A stretch of DNA of 64,000 bases from Micrasema longulum (lineage: Eukaryota > Arthropoda > Insecta > Trichoptera > Brachycentridae), in contig JAGVSM010002703.1 in assembly GCA_022494885.1 (NCBI GenBank), forward strand, positions 310,001-374,000, given 5' to 3'. Each line of letters starts with the position of its first letter. Position 1 is the first letter of the stretch. Both the position numbers and the translations under genes were made by a program. Shown in pieces: positions 11,119 through 22,744 of the stretch. Below the pieces are notes generated by a model. That model searched no databases. It was not told where the DNA came from and saw only the letters and a list, made by a program, of their open reading frames with translations.

Positions 11119-11763
11119 GTACCGTAAAACGGGGTTAAATTGCATCACTTTTTAATAACTTTTCAGCCATAATGATTTTTTTCATCGAGGAGATGAGTAG
11201 TGTTTTTGATAATAAATGTCATGGTTATATAATATATTTCCTTTACTTTTTTGTGGTTATAAGTATATTTTGTAGTTTCATATACAAGCTATAATTTTTT
11301 GAAAAATGATGCAAAGTAAGCCCTAGGGCGGGGTGACGTTGCATCACTTTTTTTTTTCCTTCAGTATCTTAATAGATTCCACATGGACATGGAAATATTA
11401 ATATTAATATTTTTTGGTAAATTTAGTAAGAAATACTGGTATTATCAAATACATGACAAAATTCAACATACAAAACCACTTTACTCACCTTAGAATGATA
11501 CACACTGTTGAAGATGTGATAAGAATTACCTATAGAAATTATTCATAAAAACTGCACAACCAACCCAAACCGCTAATCGCTCAGTACTAAAGTACCATAT
11601 TAAATGGAAAATAACCTTAGGTAAGAGTGAAAAGTGACATCCATTGAATATTTGGAGAAACAATGAGTTATTGTTAGTAGCAATGACAACAGGTGTCTCT
11701 AAAAACTTTTTTTTTGATGCAATGTTACCCTTGATGGTGCAATTTAACCCCGTTTTACGGTAC
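11119..11763. mobile_element. MITE, 645 bp, with 26-bp terminal inverted repeats
   Basis: The left end (11119-) begins GTACCGTAAAACGGGGTTAA. The right end is its exact inverse and finishes ...CCGTTTTACGGTAC at 11763. Just inside both ends is TTGCATCA-type sequence, which recurs internally (about 11325-11350, GGGGTGACGTTGCATCACTT). No transposase frame. Superfamily not determined. Confidence 0.75.
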
Positions 11764-12370
11764 CTAACTAAAAATATATTTTAAAAATTAAACGCTTTGC
11801 ACCTACAGCCAATCTTTTGAATAAAATGGATTTTTTACCCTTGAAAATAGACGCGCTATATCTGAATAATGCTATTTATTAAAATTATTAATAAATAAAG
11901 TAGCCTCTTTAAACCTAATCTCCAAAATTAATAATGTCCCCTTTCGTGTGACAAGAATGGAATATTTATTCCGTCTGCCAGTCTGTAGCACTAACTATGC
12001 ACAACACTCTTTCCTTAACCGTTCTTGTTCAAATTATATATTTTTTTCAATTACTGATATATTTAACATGCCCATTATTTAAAAAATAAATAAATTAAGA
12101 CTCATTATATCTGGCTGCGATACACTCCCACTTACTTTTTAATGATGATCTCGTTTACACACACCTGATCGCTTACTCTTACACAATTACACACAAACAC
12201 ACCCTTTTGCATAAATATATACTCACGTACACATTTAAAAATTTACCATAATTTAATATCATATATGATGATGATTATTTGGAAACTTCGCTGGTCTGTT
12301 TTTCAATCTTATCTTTATTATTAGATTAATAATTGTAGACTGTATGTTTCAGTAAAATAAATACATTACC

Positions 12371-12557
12371 ATCATTCCCTTTCCACACCTAATGGAGCAT
12401 AGGGCACTGCATTGGTCAGCCAACACCATGGTCACCAATCGCAGCGTATTTTGATCATTTTTTGTTACATGAAGGTAAGACGATCAGTCTTACGCTTCAG
12501 GTACCAGTCCAAGGACTATGAAATATTCTGGTGTCAAAACACCCTTTCAAATAAATA
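12371..12557 (-). mobile_element. 5'-truncated tRNA-derived SINE
   Basis: On the minus strand it reads the SINE body from the GGTGTTTTGACACCAGAATA block through CCTTGGACTGGTACCTGAAG and AGGGCACTGCATTGG-type segments to the GGGAATGATGG end. The tRNA-like head is missing. It is directly followed by the half foldback element. Confidence 0.75.
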
Positions 12558-12559
12558 TT

Positions 12560-12744
12560 TCAAAGAAACAAGAAGGGGGAGGAGGAGTGTGATACTGCGC
12601 CGCGCTCCCCTCACTTCTCCCATGCAGAAGTAAGCAACCATTTGTTTTTGTAAATATTTTATTTTTGAAAATATTTTTTTTAATATGCTTAAATGTCTTT
12701 TTGCCCGTTTCGGATGTGACAGGGTTTAAAGAACAGCCTGTATA
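12560..12744. mobile_element. Half copy of the 13.3-kb foldback element
   Basis: Matches the right half of the element at 13306-13681: GCTCCCCTCACTTCTCCC, GCAGAAGTAAGCAACCATTT, GGATGTGACAGGGTTTAA and the CCTGTATA terminus. The left half is missing. Confidence 0.7.
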
Positions 12745-13305
12745 ATAAATAAATAAAAAAAATGGTAGTAATGAAATCAAATTTTTAAGTATTTTAATTC
12801 GGCTCAAATATGTGTTCTGTCTGCGACTACCCATATAAAGTTTAAAGGTGTGTTTGTGTGTGTATGTGAATATGTTACAAGATAATCGAATCTGGGCCAA
12901 TTCACAAACCAGTTATGCTCACGAAAGAAAATTGATCTTGTCCCGACTTTATCTTGATAAGTGTAATTAATGAAGTTTATCATGATTTCCATGGTATGGA
13001 TTGTGCGATTACTACATTTATTTATTTTTAATTTCTCCAAAATAGTCCTACTCTGATAATAATCTCAGATAAAGTTAAGAGTGTATTGGTTAGTCCCCTC
13101 GATTTGTGGTGGACAAGCGCGTTTACCAGATGAAGTTTCGGAGCTGACCCTTGACATTAAATACTGAATTAAAATACTTTTTTATCGCAGTATTTTACTG
13201 TCTCTAAATCGTTAAACTAATCGTCTTACTTTGGTTTAACAAATGTTTGAAACACGTATCAATCGGTGTAACAATTCGGTGTGACATTTTTAAAAATTAT
13301 CGTAC

Positions 13306-13681
13306 TATACAGGCAGTTCTTTTAACCCTGTCACATCCGAAACCACGATGATCAGTATGGACAAGAAGACATATTGGCATATTTAAAAAATATTTAGAAC
13401 ATAGAAATTAAAAAAAAACAAATATAAAAAAAACAAATGGTTGCTTACTTCTCCAACGGAGAAGTGAGGGGAGCGCGGGCGTACAGAGTCGGCGTATCAG
13501 ACTCCCCCTTCCCCCCTCGTTTCTCCCCTGCAGAAATAAGCAACCATTTGCTTTTTTTTATCTTTTATTTTTTTAAATTTTATTCGTTCCAAAAAATTAT
13601 TTTAATGTGCCAGTATGTCTTCTTGTTCATACTGATCATCGTGGTTTTGGATGTGACAGGGTTTAATGAACATCCTGTATA
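13306..13681. mobile_element. Foldback (long inverted repeat) element, 376 bp
   Basis: The two halves are near-complementary over most of their length. The left end reads TATACAGG..GTTC..TTAACCCTGTCACATCC then ACCACGATGATCAGTATG; the right end read on the minus strand gives the same order. The centre carries GAAGTGAGGGGAGCGC and TTTCTCCCCTGCAG segments. TA flanks are possible. No coding content. Confidence 0.8.
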
Positions 13682-13938
13682 ATATATATATTTACCAAAA
13701 TGAATTAAAGGAGAAATCTTTTCTAAGGAGGACTGTGCAGGTACAAAATTTAATTTTCAATTGTTAACAAGTCATTCAAATATATTTTTTAATTATTCCA
13801 TGCCAATTTGCTTTAGCCAGATTTTGATTTCTTTTTTGAAATATTTTTTTTCTGTTTAATTAACTTGTATCAATATTTCTGATTAATGTATTATTTATTA
13901 ATTGAATCGGAATTCACTTCGTGACTCTTAATTATAAA

Positions 13939-14160
13939 TTATTATGAAAATAAAACATTGTTATCAGTGTTACATAATTTTTATTATTTTACAGGAACAT
14001 TACTACAGTTTCGGGAGAGCACTCCTCCCATCGACGGGTGATATAAAGCTTTATTTATCACCTGTTGATGGGAAGAGTGCTCCCCTGAAACTGTACTTGT
14101 GTTCTTGTAAAATAGTAAAAATTGTGCAACACTAATAACAAAGTTTTATTTTCATAATAA
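13939..14160. mobile_element. Foldback element, 222 bp palindrome
   Basis: Arms of about 105 nt. The left begins TTATTATGAAAATAAAACAT; the right, read on the minus strand, begins TTATTATGAAAATAAAACTT, continuing through TATTTTACA.GAAC, TACAGTTTC.GG.GAGCACT and CCCATC.AC.GGTGATA. The centre is near AAAGCTTTAT. A few substitutions per arm indicate moderate age. Confidence 0.85.
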
Positions 14161-14297
14161 TGTACTATTTTTTTGTGTAGGTATAATAAAATATATGCAA
14201 ATAAATCAATTATAATTCAACAGTCATCGTTTTCATCATATCCCTATTCTCACCCGATGGTGAATATGACACTGTATTGAAACACCAAATTCAGTAT

Positions 14298-15659
14298 TAG
14301 GGTATTATAACTTTTTTTTATTTTGCGAAAAAATAGAGAAAAAATTTACAATGGTAACTGTATATTTTTTATTTTTTTATGTCCACGCGTTAATTTTTCA
14401 GAGCGGTTTAAAAACGTATTCCGAAGGATATGGATATATAATTCGAAAATTGGTGCCAAAACGACCATTCGGATGCCGAAGGGGCTTGTGACGTCACGCG
14501 TTACGAATCTGGAAGACCGTTCAAACAAATTCATACGAATTTGTATAGCCTACGTGTTGTTTTTGTTATAATCGGTTGTTTTACACTGTTTTAACTAAAT
14601 AACGCGCATAAAATGTCTTTAGTTATAAGATGCAAGTACTGTTTAGTTCCGATGTGCACAAAAACTACGGTGAAGACGCCAAATAAATATTTTTTGGCCA
14701 TTTCTAGTACCTAATGAAAAAATGCGGGAAAATGGTTGAACGCATTGGAACGTTATGAAACGAGATGTTAAAAAAAAACTAACCACTATACTTTTTTCCG
14801 TAGGTCTTGTTTAGTACAAAATACTCATTTTAATGATGTAGACTATAAAAATGGACTAACAGTAGGCACTGAAATTAGCATTTATAAAGCTTGACAGGTA
14901 CTACAATACTAAAATAGTTTATTCTTTGAACGTTATTGTTTAAATATCACCCGTCCGTTTTACTTGAATGTAACCTATGGTATTGTCTCCGTAGTTTTCC
15001 CTAGCTTGATATATTAATAGGCAAGTAAATCACATTTAATAAAAAAAAGGCATTAACACGAACTCGAGCAACAGAGATGTTTACAAGCAATGGTATTTTA
15101 TGGATTATGCTGTGTCAAAGTCACGTTACTTCCCTTTTGCATTAAATGTACGCGAAACAATGTATTTATAGTACATGCAAATAATACAACCATTTACATG
15201 AATACATTCTGGAAGCAAAGATTATATATTTCCTTACCTTGCGACCTTTACATTTCTATACTCGGAACTCAAAAAGTTCGTAGTGGATGAGAAAAAAATA
15301 CCCATCATGATTATATCTATTTTGGGCAAGTTATCGGATTTTCCTTGTAAAAAACCAATGTCACTCATAATGCAACGGATGTTTATAAATGAAAACAAAA
15401 AAAGCAAAGGAAAAGACTCGGAAAGAGCGTCGGAATATCTCAGTATAGGATTTGAGTGAACGTAGGATACATAAGTCACGCGTGACGTCATCAACCCTTT
15501 TGGCCAGTTACGGGCCGTTTTATTTTTATCAAACTTTAAATAGGAAATTATAAATGAAAACATTCGTTTCAGATTTTTATAGGAAAATGCTATCGTAAAA
15601 ATATTCTCTAAATACTGAATTCATTTAAAATCATATCCCCAGTTTATGAAAATACCCTA
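14298..15659 (+). mobile_element. THAP-bearing DNA transposon relic, 1.36 kb
   Basis: Both ends begin TAGGGTATT (right end inverted). About 190 nt inside each lies an inverted subterminal block: AAGGGGCTTGTGACGTCACG on the left and AAAGGGTTGATGACGTCACG inverted on the right, both then reading CGT. Inside, 14613-14893 encodes a broken THAP zinc finger. Flanking TA could be a target duplication. No catalytic transposase region was seen, so it is an internally deleted derivative. The family assignment is inference. Confidence 0.6.
14613..14893 (+). pseudogene. THAP zinc-finger relic B (frameshifted)
   Basis: From ATG 14613: C-K-Y-C-L-V-P-M-C-T-K-T-T-V-K-T-P-N-K, then stops at 14712. The frame resumes as KWLNALERYET (the THAP 'kW..a.gR' helix) and, after another frameshift, as C-L-V-Q-N-T-H-F-N-D-V-D-Y. 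This places the C..C and C..H zinc ligands in THAP order over about 90 residues. Dead coding sequence. Confidence 0.65.
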
Positions 15660-15732
15660 TTGTGATCGTCAGTGCAAGGATAGTAAAGTATTGCAGGGTA
15701 ATAACACATTTAACTTCAACCCTACCAGGAAT

Positions 15733-15800
15733 CAAACCCGGGACTTCAAGCATGGTAGGCAAACGAGTCGACCATACACCGCGAGAAGGGCTTATTTCTA
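15733..15800 (-). mobile_element. SINE head fragment
   Basis: On the minus strand it reads GTATGGTCGACTCGTTTGCC, TACCATGCTTGAAGTCCC, then GGGTTTGATTCCTGG, matching the tRNA-like head with box B of the SINE family here. The body is absent. Confidence 0.5.
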
Positions 15801-15809
15801 CTCAATTGG

Positions 15810-16365
15810 CCTTTTCTGGATTTTTACCTGGAATTATATTTAACAATATTCATAAGTTAAATTACAGGTTAAAAACCTTTGTCTTATCAGATTATTGTGA
15901 TAAAACATTTGTGCTCTGTGAATTATTTTTACCGAGAAATTAAGTAGTTAAATGCAATTAAAATTATATTAAAATGTAATTAACGGAAAAAACATACATT
16001 AAAGAATCTTATTGACTTCCTCGTGCAAATATTTTTTTTCAATGCTTTGTAATAACTGATTTTCGTCATCAAATCAAATGTTATTTATTCGTAGATTAGT
16101 TTAAAAAACTATGATAAAATAAATGCATTATTACTTGAATTAATATCTACAATTAAGACGATTATTACTAGATTTTTTGTTCGGAATATTATTTAATAAT
16201 TCACATACATTAAAAGGTTTGACTAGGAAGTAGATTTATTTTTTTGTTAAGGCTTCAAGTTATTTCATTTTATTTATACATTTTCAAAAATATTTACGGT
16301 AATTTTATTAAATTATTCTGTCTTGCTGAATAGGAATATATACATTTTAAAAATTTTAGGTTAAT
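15810..16365. other. AT-rich intergenic, nothing recognised
   Basis: No coding frame or shared repeat was seen. Confidence 0.45.
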
Positions 16366-16367
16366 AA

Positions 16368-16850
16368 GGGTCTATGAAATACTGTTTGTACTTATTGGTA
16401 GCATTAAAATTTATGTTTAAATTTATAATTTTTAATTTCCGCAAAGATGGTTCATTCGTTCATTGCATTGGCCGCATCTATTTGTCAAGGCCAAACATGT
16501 CGTGTTTTTGTAGAGACATATTTTTCAACAATTTTATTTTAAAAATTATGCATAAAAACATTTCTTCACAATATCCATATTGATTTTGAAAATACTATTA
16601 TTTTTCTCTAACTCCGTCTCCCATATTATTATCGGTATTCGTTGCGTGTGATATTTCCCTGTTGCAAACCTACAATTTGTCGACAAGTTTTTAAATATTT
16701 TTTATCATATATTTTTCATTACCAAATAATAATTAATTCAATATAAATAATAACCATTGATTGAAAAAAAAACATTTGCCTTCTTATGATTTACCCAAGC
16801 ATTTAAATTTTGAGGACCATTTTCAACGAGTTGTAAAATAACTCACTTAT
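16368..16850 (+). repeat. Dispersed repeat, copy 2 (pair at 2.2 kb)
   Basis: Begins GGGTCTATGAAATACTGT like the copy at 2180 and stays collinear to about 16670. Near its end (16815) it carries ACCATTTTCAACGAGTTG, also present at 5386 beside another element, so that block may be a terminal or neighbouring repeat. Confidence 0.6.
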
Positions 16851-16907
16851 TATTATAATAATAAAAACACCATACAGTTTTAATTCAATTTTATTTATAA
16901 TTTTCAC

Positions 16908-17097
16908 CAGTGACCTGGTTTTGTCGTGACCGAAATCGTCAGACTGGACCTTTGATGCTAAAAATAGCAGTTTCATTAATTCATTTTAAGGACTCTTTAC
17001 TCTGAAATGATTTAATAATCAATCCATCAAAACCATTCCTTTATTTAGTCATTAACACCAGTCTGTCGATTTTGGTCACGACGAAACCCGGTCACTG
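16908..17097. mobile_element. MITE, 190 bp, CAGTGACC family
   Basis: Inverted repeats of about 40 bp: left CAGTGACCTGGTTTTGTCGT, right inverted CAGTGACCGGGTTTCGTCGT, both continuing GACC.AAATCG.CAGACTGG. The same terminal sequence caps a much shorter palindrome at 32522-32588. Confidence 0.8.
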
Positions 17098-17099
17098 AT

Positions 17100-17875
17100 A
17101 AAAATCATCAATCAAAGTGGAATAAAACTTTATGCGTATTTTTATAATCAAAATGCAGTTCCACCAAAAAATGACAGTAGAAAAACTCAGTCTATTAAAT
17201 ATCATACTATTATAAAAAAGGAATCAAGTTGGGGTAGAGCGGAGTCACTACCCGTCACTATTCGCTGGACCACAACCCGATTTAAAAAAAAAAAATCCGT
17301 TTGTAAACATACTTTCACGGCGTATACAAAAGTTCTATGACGGTACTATGTCTAAACTCTACAAGTAAACATGTGTGTGTGAATAAACACGTATATGCAT
17401 GAGCATGTTTATAAATGCATTATTTATTTATTTACATATTTTTTTTTACAAATATATATACTTTTTTTAAATTTGTTTATTTTTCCATACATATATTATT
17501 TACATAGAAATATAATTACAAAAATACACTTTAGAAAAATACATCTTAAAATTAAGCTATAACATAAATTGGAAAAAATGCCCACAAAGACTTCAGTGTC
17601 TGAGCGTGGGCCATTTTTTTTTAATTGTTAAAAAGTTTATCTCATATAAATATGGTATGAAATGACCATGAAAAGAAAAGAAAAATAAAAGAAAAACCAA
17701 ATTAACATATGCTGATATTAACAAAACATGATTTATTTGCAGTATGCATTTATTTTTGATTTTAATTCTTTTTTTAAAAAGAATGTGTCTGTTCCTTCCA
17801 TGCTAATCCAAGACCTCAACCTACTTTAAACTGTACCAGTGATTTAATGTTTTGTTGTTCCTTAATTAAGAGATT
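17100..17875. other. AT-rich sequence with a possible LINE 3' end
   Basis: Mostly unassigned. At 17575-17620 a GCCCAC..GTGGGC hairpin, read on the minus strand after an A-rich run, resembles the 3'-terminal hairpins of LINE tails here, but no coding part was found. Confidence 0.3.
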
Positions 17876-17879
17876 GAAG

Positions 17880-17976
17880 GATCTTGGACCAACACGTAAG
17901 GAGTATAAACAATAATAAATAAGAAATAAGTAATGTGTCCTCACTGGGGTCCCGTGCCGAGGACACTAAACGATGT
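17880..17976 (-). mobile_element. LINE 3' terminus fragment (GTGTCCTCGGCAC type)
   Basis: On the minus strand it reads TTTAGTGTCCTCGGCACGGG, ACCCCAGTGAGG and then ACACATTACTTATT. It matches the 3' end of another LINE at 47445-47540 (plus). It abuts the tail of the LINE at 18 kb. Confidence 0.5.
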
Positions 17977-17977
17977 A

Positions 17978-19065
17978 CTTTTTTATTTATTTATTTTTTG
18001 TACATAATGTTATTTGTACATTGGCGGGCTTATTGCCAAATGGCAATTTCTTCCAACCAACCAATAAAATAAAAGTTTAATTATTATAATTCAAGTTACA
18101 GAACATATTAAATAGAAAAAAAAGATTAAAAAGCTAAAAATATATAAAAATAGAAATAAACGTATCTGTTTATAAATTACCTTAAATCAAAACTATTACT
18201 CAATGGGAAAAAAAAAAAAAGAGGAAAGAGGAAAAAGGAAAGAAGGAGAGATTAAGGAAGAGAAAGGAGATGTTTCTTCAGACGTGATTTAAACAGAGAT
18301 AATGTAGTAACATCTCTGATGGTGGATGAGAGATGATTCCACAGCCGAGCCGCATGGACACTATATGAGTTAGAGAAGAAAGAGAAATTGTGGATGGGTA
18401 TTAAAAGAGTGCCTTGAGAATGAGAACGAAGAGGTAAACCATGAACTGATAAGCGTTGAAATTTTCCACACAGGTATATAGGAGCGTTAGGACAATGAAG
18501 TACATTGAACAGAAGTGAAAGAGAGTGATAGTCTCTCCGCTGTCTAATTTTGAGCCATTTCAGTTGCCTACGATAATCAGAAATGTGGTCATATTTCCGA
18601 AGACCAAAAATGTACCTTATACATGTATTCTGAAGTCGTTCAAGTTTATCGAGTTGCTCACAGCTTAAATCAGTCATGGAAACATCAGCATAATATACAA
18701 TAGGTAGTAGTAATGCTTGTACAAGAGTGCATTTAGTACTAATGGGTAAGAATTTTTGAACCTTCTAAGTGAGTATAGACTGAAAAATATTTTGCAGCTT
18801 AATTCATTAGTATGAGCTCGCCAGCAAAGATGTTCATCCATTTGTACTCCTAGATTTTTTACGGATTTCCTGTATTGAATATTGGTACCATTGACATTAA
18901 GAGGATTAAGTGTAGATACGTCTAGCTTACTAAGCAATCTTTGACTACCCGCAAACATAATTTGTGTTTGAGATGGGTTTATTAGTAAACCATACTCTTT
19001 TGTCCATGTTGACACGCAATTTAGTGTATTAGACATCGATTATATTGCTTCGCTGGTGTTTTCAG
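17978..19065 (-). mobile_element. 5'-truncated LINE (jockey/CR1-like), RT C-terminal third plus 3' UTR
   Basis: The best-preserved example of its family here. On the minus strand the frame from about 19062 reads NTSEAI..SMSNTLNCVSTW and YGLLINPSQTQIMFAG (end of the RT palm), then VKNLGVQMDEHLCWRAH. After a one-base frameshift in a five-T run (18753-18757) it reads EQLDKLERLQNTCIRYIFGL and AARLWNHLSSTIRDV, ending LKKHLLSLP with the stop at 18252. The 3' UTR ends with the hairpin ATTGCC..GGCAAT (18032-18047) and an AAAT-type tail. The YADD core and everything upstream are missing. Confidence 0.85.
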
Positions 19066-19069
19066 GTCT

Positions 19070-20400
19070 GCAATGTGAGAATTTTACATGTGAGAATATA
19101 TAAAAAGAAGACTTAAGTGACTTAAAACTTACTTAGAAGTGCCCCCACTCAATGCAGATTTTTTAGCGAGTCAGGACAAGTTCCCAGACATGAGTTATAT
19201 CTGATTCACTGTAAAATGTTTAAATATAAGAAAAGCCGTATGTTTAGTTTTGTTTAGATATATGATAGCTGTTTAATTTCATTAAACCTTATTGAAAGTA
19301 TAATTAAATTAGTATAATCACGTCAATTCATCAATTCCAAAATGATCAATCTCGTGCCATTAGCTACCAGTGTTAAAAATGAGTTTATTGTTAGCCAATT
19401 CTTTGACATAGATGCTAGTGGTGAATAAAAACTCAATTGTATACAAAGTTATACATATAATAGGTACACTATAACGATAGCATTGTTTAATACACTTTTG
19501 CTTCTGTCCTTTCACTCTCCTTCTAGAACAATTAATAAACAGGATCGAATTAGGCTTTCCAAATTCATTTAAGTTTTTATAAAATCACAACCGCAAAAAA
19601 ATACACAGCAAGTACTTTTCTTTGCCGTTTATATATTATTTTTTTTACATATTACAGTAGAAGTCTAATTATCAGAATTAATTGGAACTGAACCCTATTC
19701 GGATATTTGTTTTTTTTTTTTAAAAAAAAGGGGTCTTTTTTAATAATTTACTGTATTATGATGTTGAAAAAATTGAAGCATAACTTTGGTTGTGCAGAAG
19801 AATGTTTAGAATCTACATACATAGGAAAGGTATAAAGACGGTATTTTTACAGTACTATGTGTTATAATATATGTATATATATTTATATATATATATTATA
19901 CATATTCATATATTTTTTAAAACTATTAATCATAATGATGCACACCAGGAGCGTGCGGTGGGGTTTTTTGATCAGGGAAGCAATAATTATATAAGTAATT
20001 GGTACATAATAATATACACTGCCCTTAAAAAATTAAAGACAAACTAAATACTTTATACATATGATTAGAAATAAAAACAATAATTTTACATATCTAGTAA
20101 TAAATTGTAATAACAAAATAATTAACTTCACTATAATACTATAGTAAAAAACTGCGAAGTATTTTGTGGAATTTTATTTTATTTGACTAAACTGCAGAGA
20201 AACCAAAATAAATATTATCTTGTTAAAAAACATGGCTTTTAAACGAAAATTAATTGGTCATTATTTGAACCCAAAAAATCAATATATGTAGTAGATTAAA
20301 AACTTTTTTCTGATAACTAATCAACATTATATTGATGTAATGTTTGAATTAAATTCTAGATTTAATTTTGTATTCCTACTCTACCACAAAATAATTATAA
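19070..20400. other. AT-rich intergenic, nothing recognised
   Basis: Contains a short TA-rich microsatellite near 19867-19905. Otherwise no coding frame or shared repeat was noticed. Confidence 0.45.
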
Positions 20401-20405
20401 AACTA

Positions 20406-20835
20406 TCATGTCCAGCGCCAAAATACTAAAATCGCATCTCTGTGCTGTGCGGCGCGGCGCGGTATTGCGTTCGGATCATATGGAAAATAATGTATTTTTA
20501 TGCTTCGATTGCTTCCATTGCCTAGTAAGGATTTAAGTCTGCGCCTGCGCCTGGACTGCGCGTTCAGTACGGCGCTGGAACGGAATTTCGAATTTGCTTC
20601 CATCGCGATCGTTCTTTAAATCGATACCCAGCCAGCCGGTAGCAAGTACATGGGTGTGCCGGAGGCTATGTTGCTTTTTAACATATTTTTTTAAGGCGAT
20701 AGTAAAATTCCTTCACAATTTATCGCGATTATTAATTAAATTATTATAACATAATTTGTTGATAGTAATCTTAATGTTTGGTTCCATGCGTTCTATGAAC
20801 GGACCGCGCATGATGCACACATAGTGCAGCGTGTT
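20406..20835. other. GC-rich island of unknown nature
   Basis: An unusually GC-rich stretch (GCGGCGCGGCGCGG near 20450, GCGCCTGCGCCTGG near 20540, GGACCGCGCATGATG near 20800) in otherwise AT-rich DNA. A minus-strand frame at 20603-20406 (65 codons) has no recognisable motif. It could be a transposon end or a promoter-like CpG-rich segment. I cannot assign it. Confidence 0.35.
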
Positions 20836-20839
20836 GTTC

Positions 20840-21685
20840 AGATGGTGATATGAAATTGATATTTATGTGATAATTTTTATAATTGTATTTTAAAAAAATA
20901 TTTATGCTTCTACATTCCATTTTGCAAATCAACACATTTGGTCTCATGGAGTTTGAAGATACGTTACTATTTTATGTAATATACGAGTATGTACTTATGT
21001 AATAAATAAATTAATAAGATAGAAATACAAGCCTAATTATAAAAACTTACAAAAAAATAAATAGCTTGGAAACAAACAGTTTAAAATTTTTGAATTTCTT
21101 GGATTTTCCCGATCGTTCTGATTCACAATGCGTTTTTTTTTGTTACTATGCCGTGTGTCGTTCGCACTCTTTTCCGATATTTCGGATCGCATTACAGCGA
21201 CTAACATCAGGGTGGATGTTGTTGAATATCGAAAAAACATATTAACCCTAGTTCTGTCCTGATCCAGCAAACAGACGCTGAAGCTTATAAAATATTACAA
21301 ATCCATTAATCATACGTAGTTAAAAATCATGGCTGCAACATTTGCGAACTTTTCAATGATAAATTCGGAACTAAACACAATGCAAGACAAATTGTGAATT
21401 CATTCCACTGTATTTTTTCAAGAAATAATTATAATCTCTCCGTCCATTAGACTAAGTAGTTAAACATGATCTCAAAATAGTAATGAGGTGTTTTTAGTTT
21501 AACGAAATGCAATTATTATTCAATGATGAACTATTTTGATTAAAACAAATCACTACCGTTACTGACAGGTTCAAACCTTATATCAATATTTTTTGTTTAC
21601 CTACAGTACCAAACAGATCAATTGAAGACATGAGTGAATAACGGTATTATTTGACAAAAATTAAATTTTGAAGACCGATACAATT
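20840..21685. other. Intergenic, nothing recognised
   Basis: No coding frame with a recognisable motif and no shared repeat was noticed. Confidence 0.4.
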
Positions 21686-21689
21686 ATTG

Positions 21690-22185
21690 ATAATATAACA
21701 CCTTGAATTGAATTTTTTACTTGGGCAGAGAATGGTAAAGAGTCATGTTTGGTCTGTTCTCTTGTATGGCACAACCTGGACTTTGAAAGCACACACTATG
21801 AACATGTTAGAGGCATTCGAGATGTGGCTTCACAGAAGAATGCTACATATACCGTGGACAGATTTGCTCAGAAATGTAAAGGTTCTAAGGAGAGCCAATT
21901 AAAACAGACAATTTTAAAAATGTAAAAAGGTCCGTAAGATCTCCTAACTGGGTCACGTCTTGCGTAGAGACAAGCACAAAATCCCCCAACTTACACTAAT
22001 AGGCAAGATTGAGGAACAACGTGGACCTTTCAGAAGGCAAACATCTTGGCTGCGCAACATAAGAGACGACTGGAATGAGATGTATGGAAGAGTTGTTCCG
22101 GACTGCGCAAGATAGAAAGCCATTTTGAGAAGTGATTGCCAACGTCGGAGACACCTGATGGGCCACAAGGAGAAGAAGAAGAATA
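21690..22185 (+). mobile_element. LINE 3' remnant (RT C-terminal) with GAA tail
   Basis: The frame at 21726-21900 reads VKSHVWSVLLYGTTWTLKA and LEAFEMWLHRRML, then IPWTDLLRNVKVLRRAN, a characteristic C-terminal segment of a non-LTR reverse transcriptase ('vWS.lLYG.eTWTl', 'FEMW..RRM'). A shifted frame from about 21950 gives LGHVLRRDKHKIPQLTLIG and more. It ends in GAAGAAGAAGAA near 22180. 5'-truncated, with frameshifts and stops. Confidence 0.75.
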
Positions 22186-22189
22186 ACAC

Positions 22190-22660
22190 CTTCGATCACT
22201 CTCAAAATAAGTTTTCTGCTTCTTTTTGATGATGTAGTTGGTTTTTTTCCATTGTTTTAATTGAAGTTGTTCATTTCAACGGTGCCTTCAAAGATGGATA
22301 CATCTATGATTAGGCAGACAACCATACTATAACCATGCTGGGTTGACTTGGAAATTTTTCATACAAAAACCCAATTGAATGTCTATGGTCAATCTGAAAG
22401 AATAGTCTCTCCAAAATCTATTGCACAGCGATGAAAATGCTTATTTTATCGATAATTCTCAGATATGGGATGAGAAAGTAATGTCTACATGCCAAAACCT
22501 CATCAAATCTATGCCAAAAATACTCAAATTAGTGACTGAGAAGAAGCATTAATTTTTGGAATAAAAAAGAACAAATAAAATTTTTAAAAAAGATAAATAA
22601 AACATTTTCGTAAAATTTTATCTTATTTCAATGAATCTGTCCGGTACTGAACCTTCTTTT
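22190..22660 (+). mobile_element. Tc1-like transposase C-terminal remnant
   Basis: Broken frames read ADNHTIT (the 'qqDNapcHt' region around the second catalytic Asp), then NPIECLWS (third catalytic residue region), then IWDEKVMSTCQNLIKSMPK and a stop near 22551. This order is diagnostic of Tc1/mariner DDE transposases. Several stops and frameshifts; no N-terminal half. It directly follows the GAA tail of the LINE. Confidence 0.7.
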
Positions 22661-22744
22661 TTTATATTCGCAACATCATAAAATAGACATTTGAAAAAAT
22701 TATTCAATGATAAAAACTATTTTAAAACGATTTTATGCACTACT

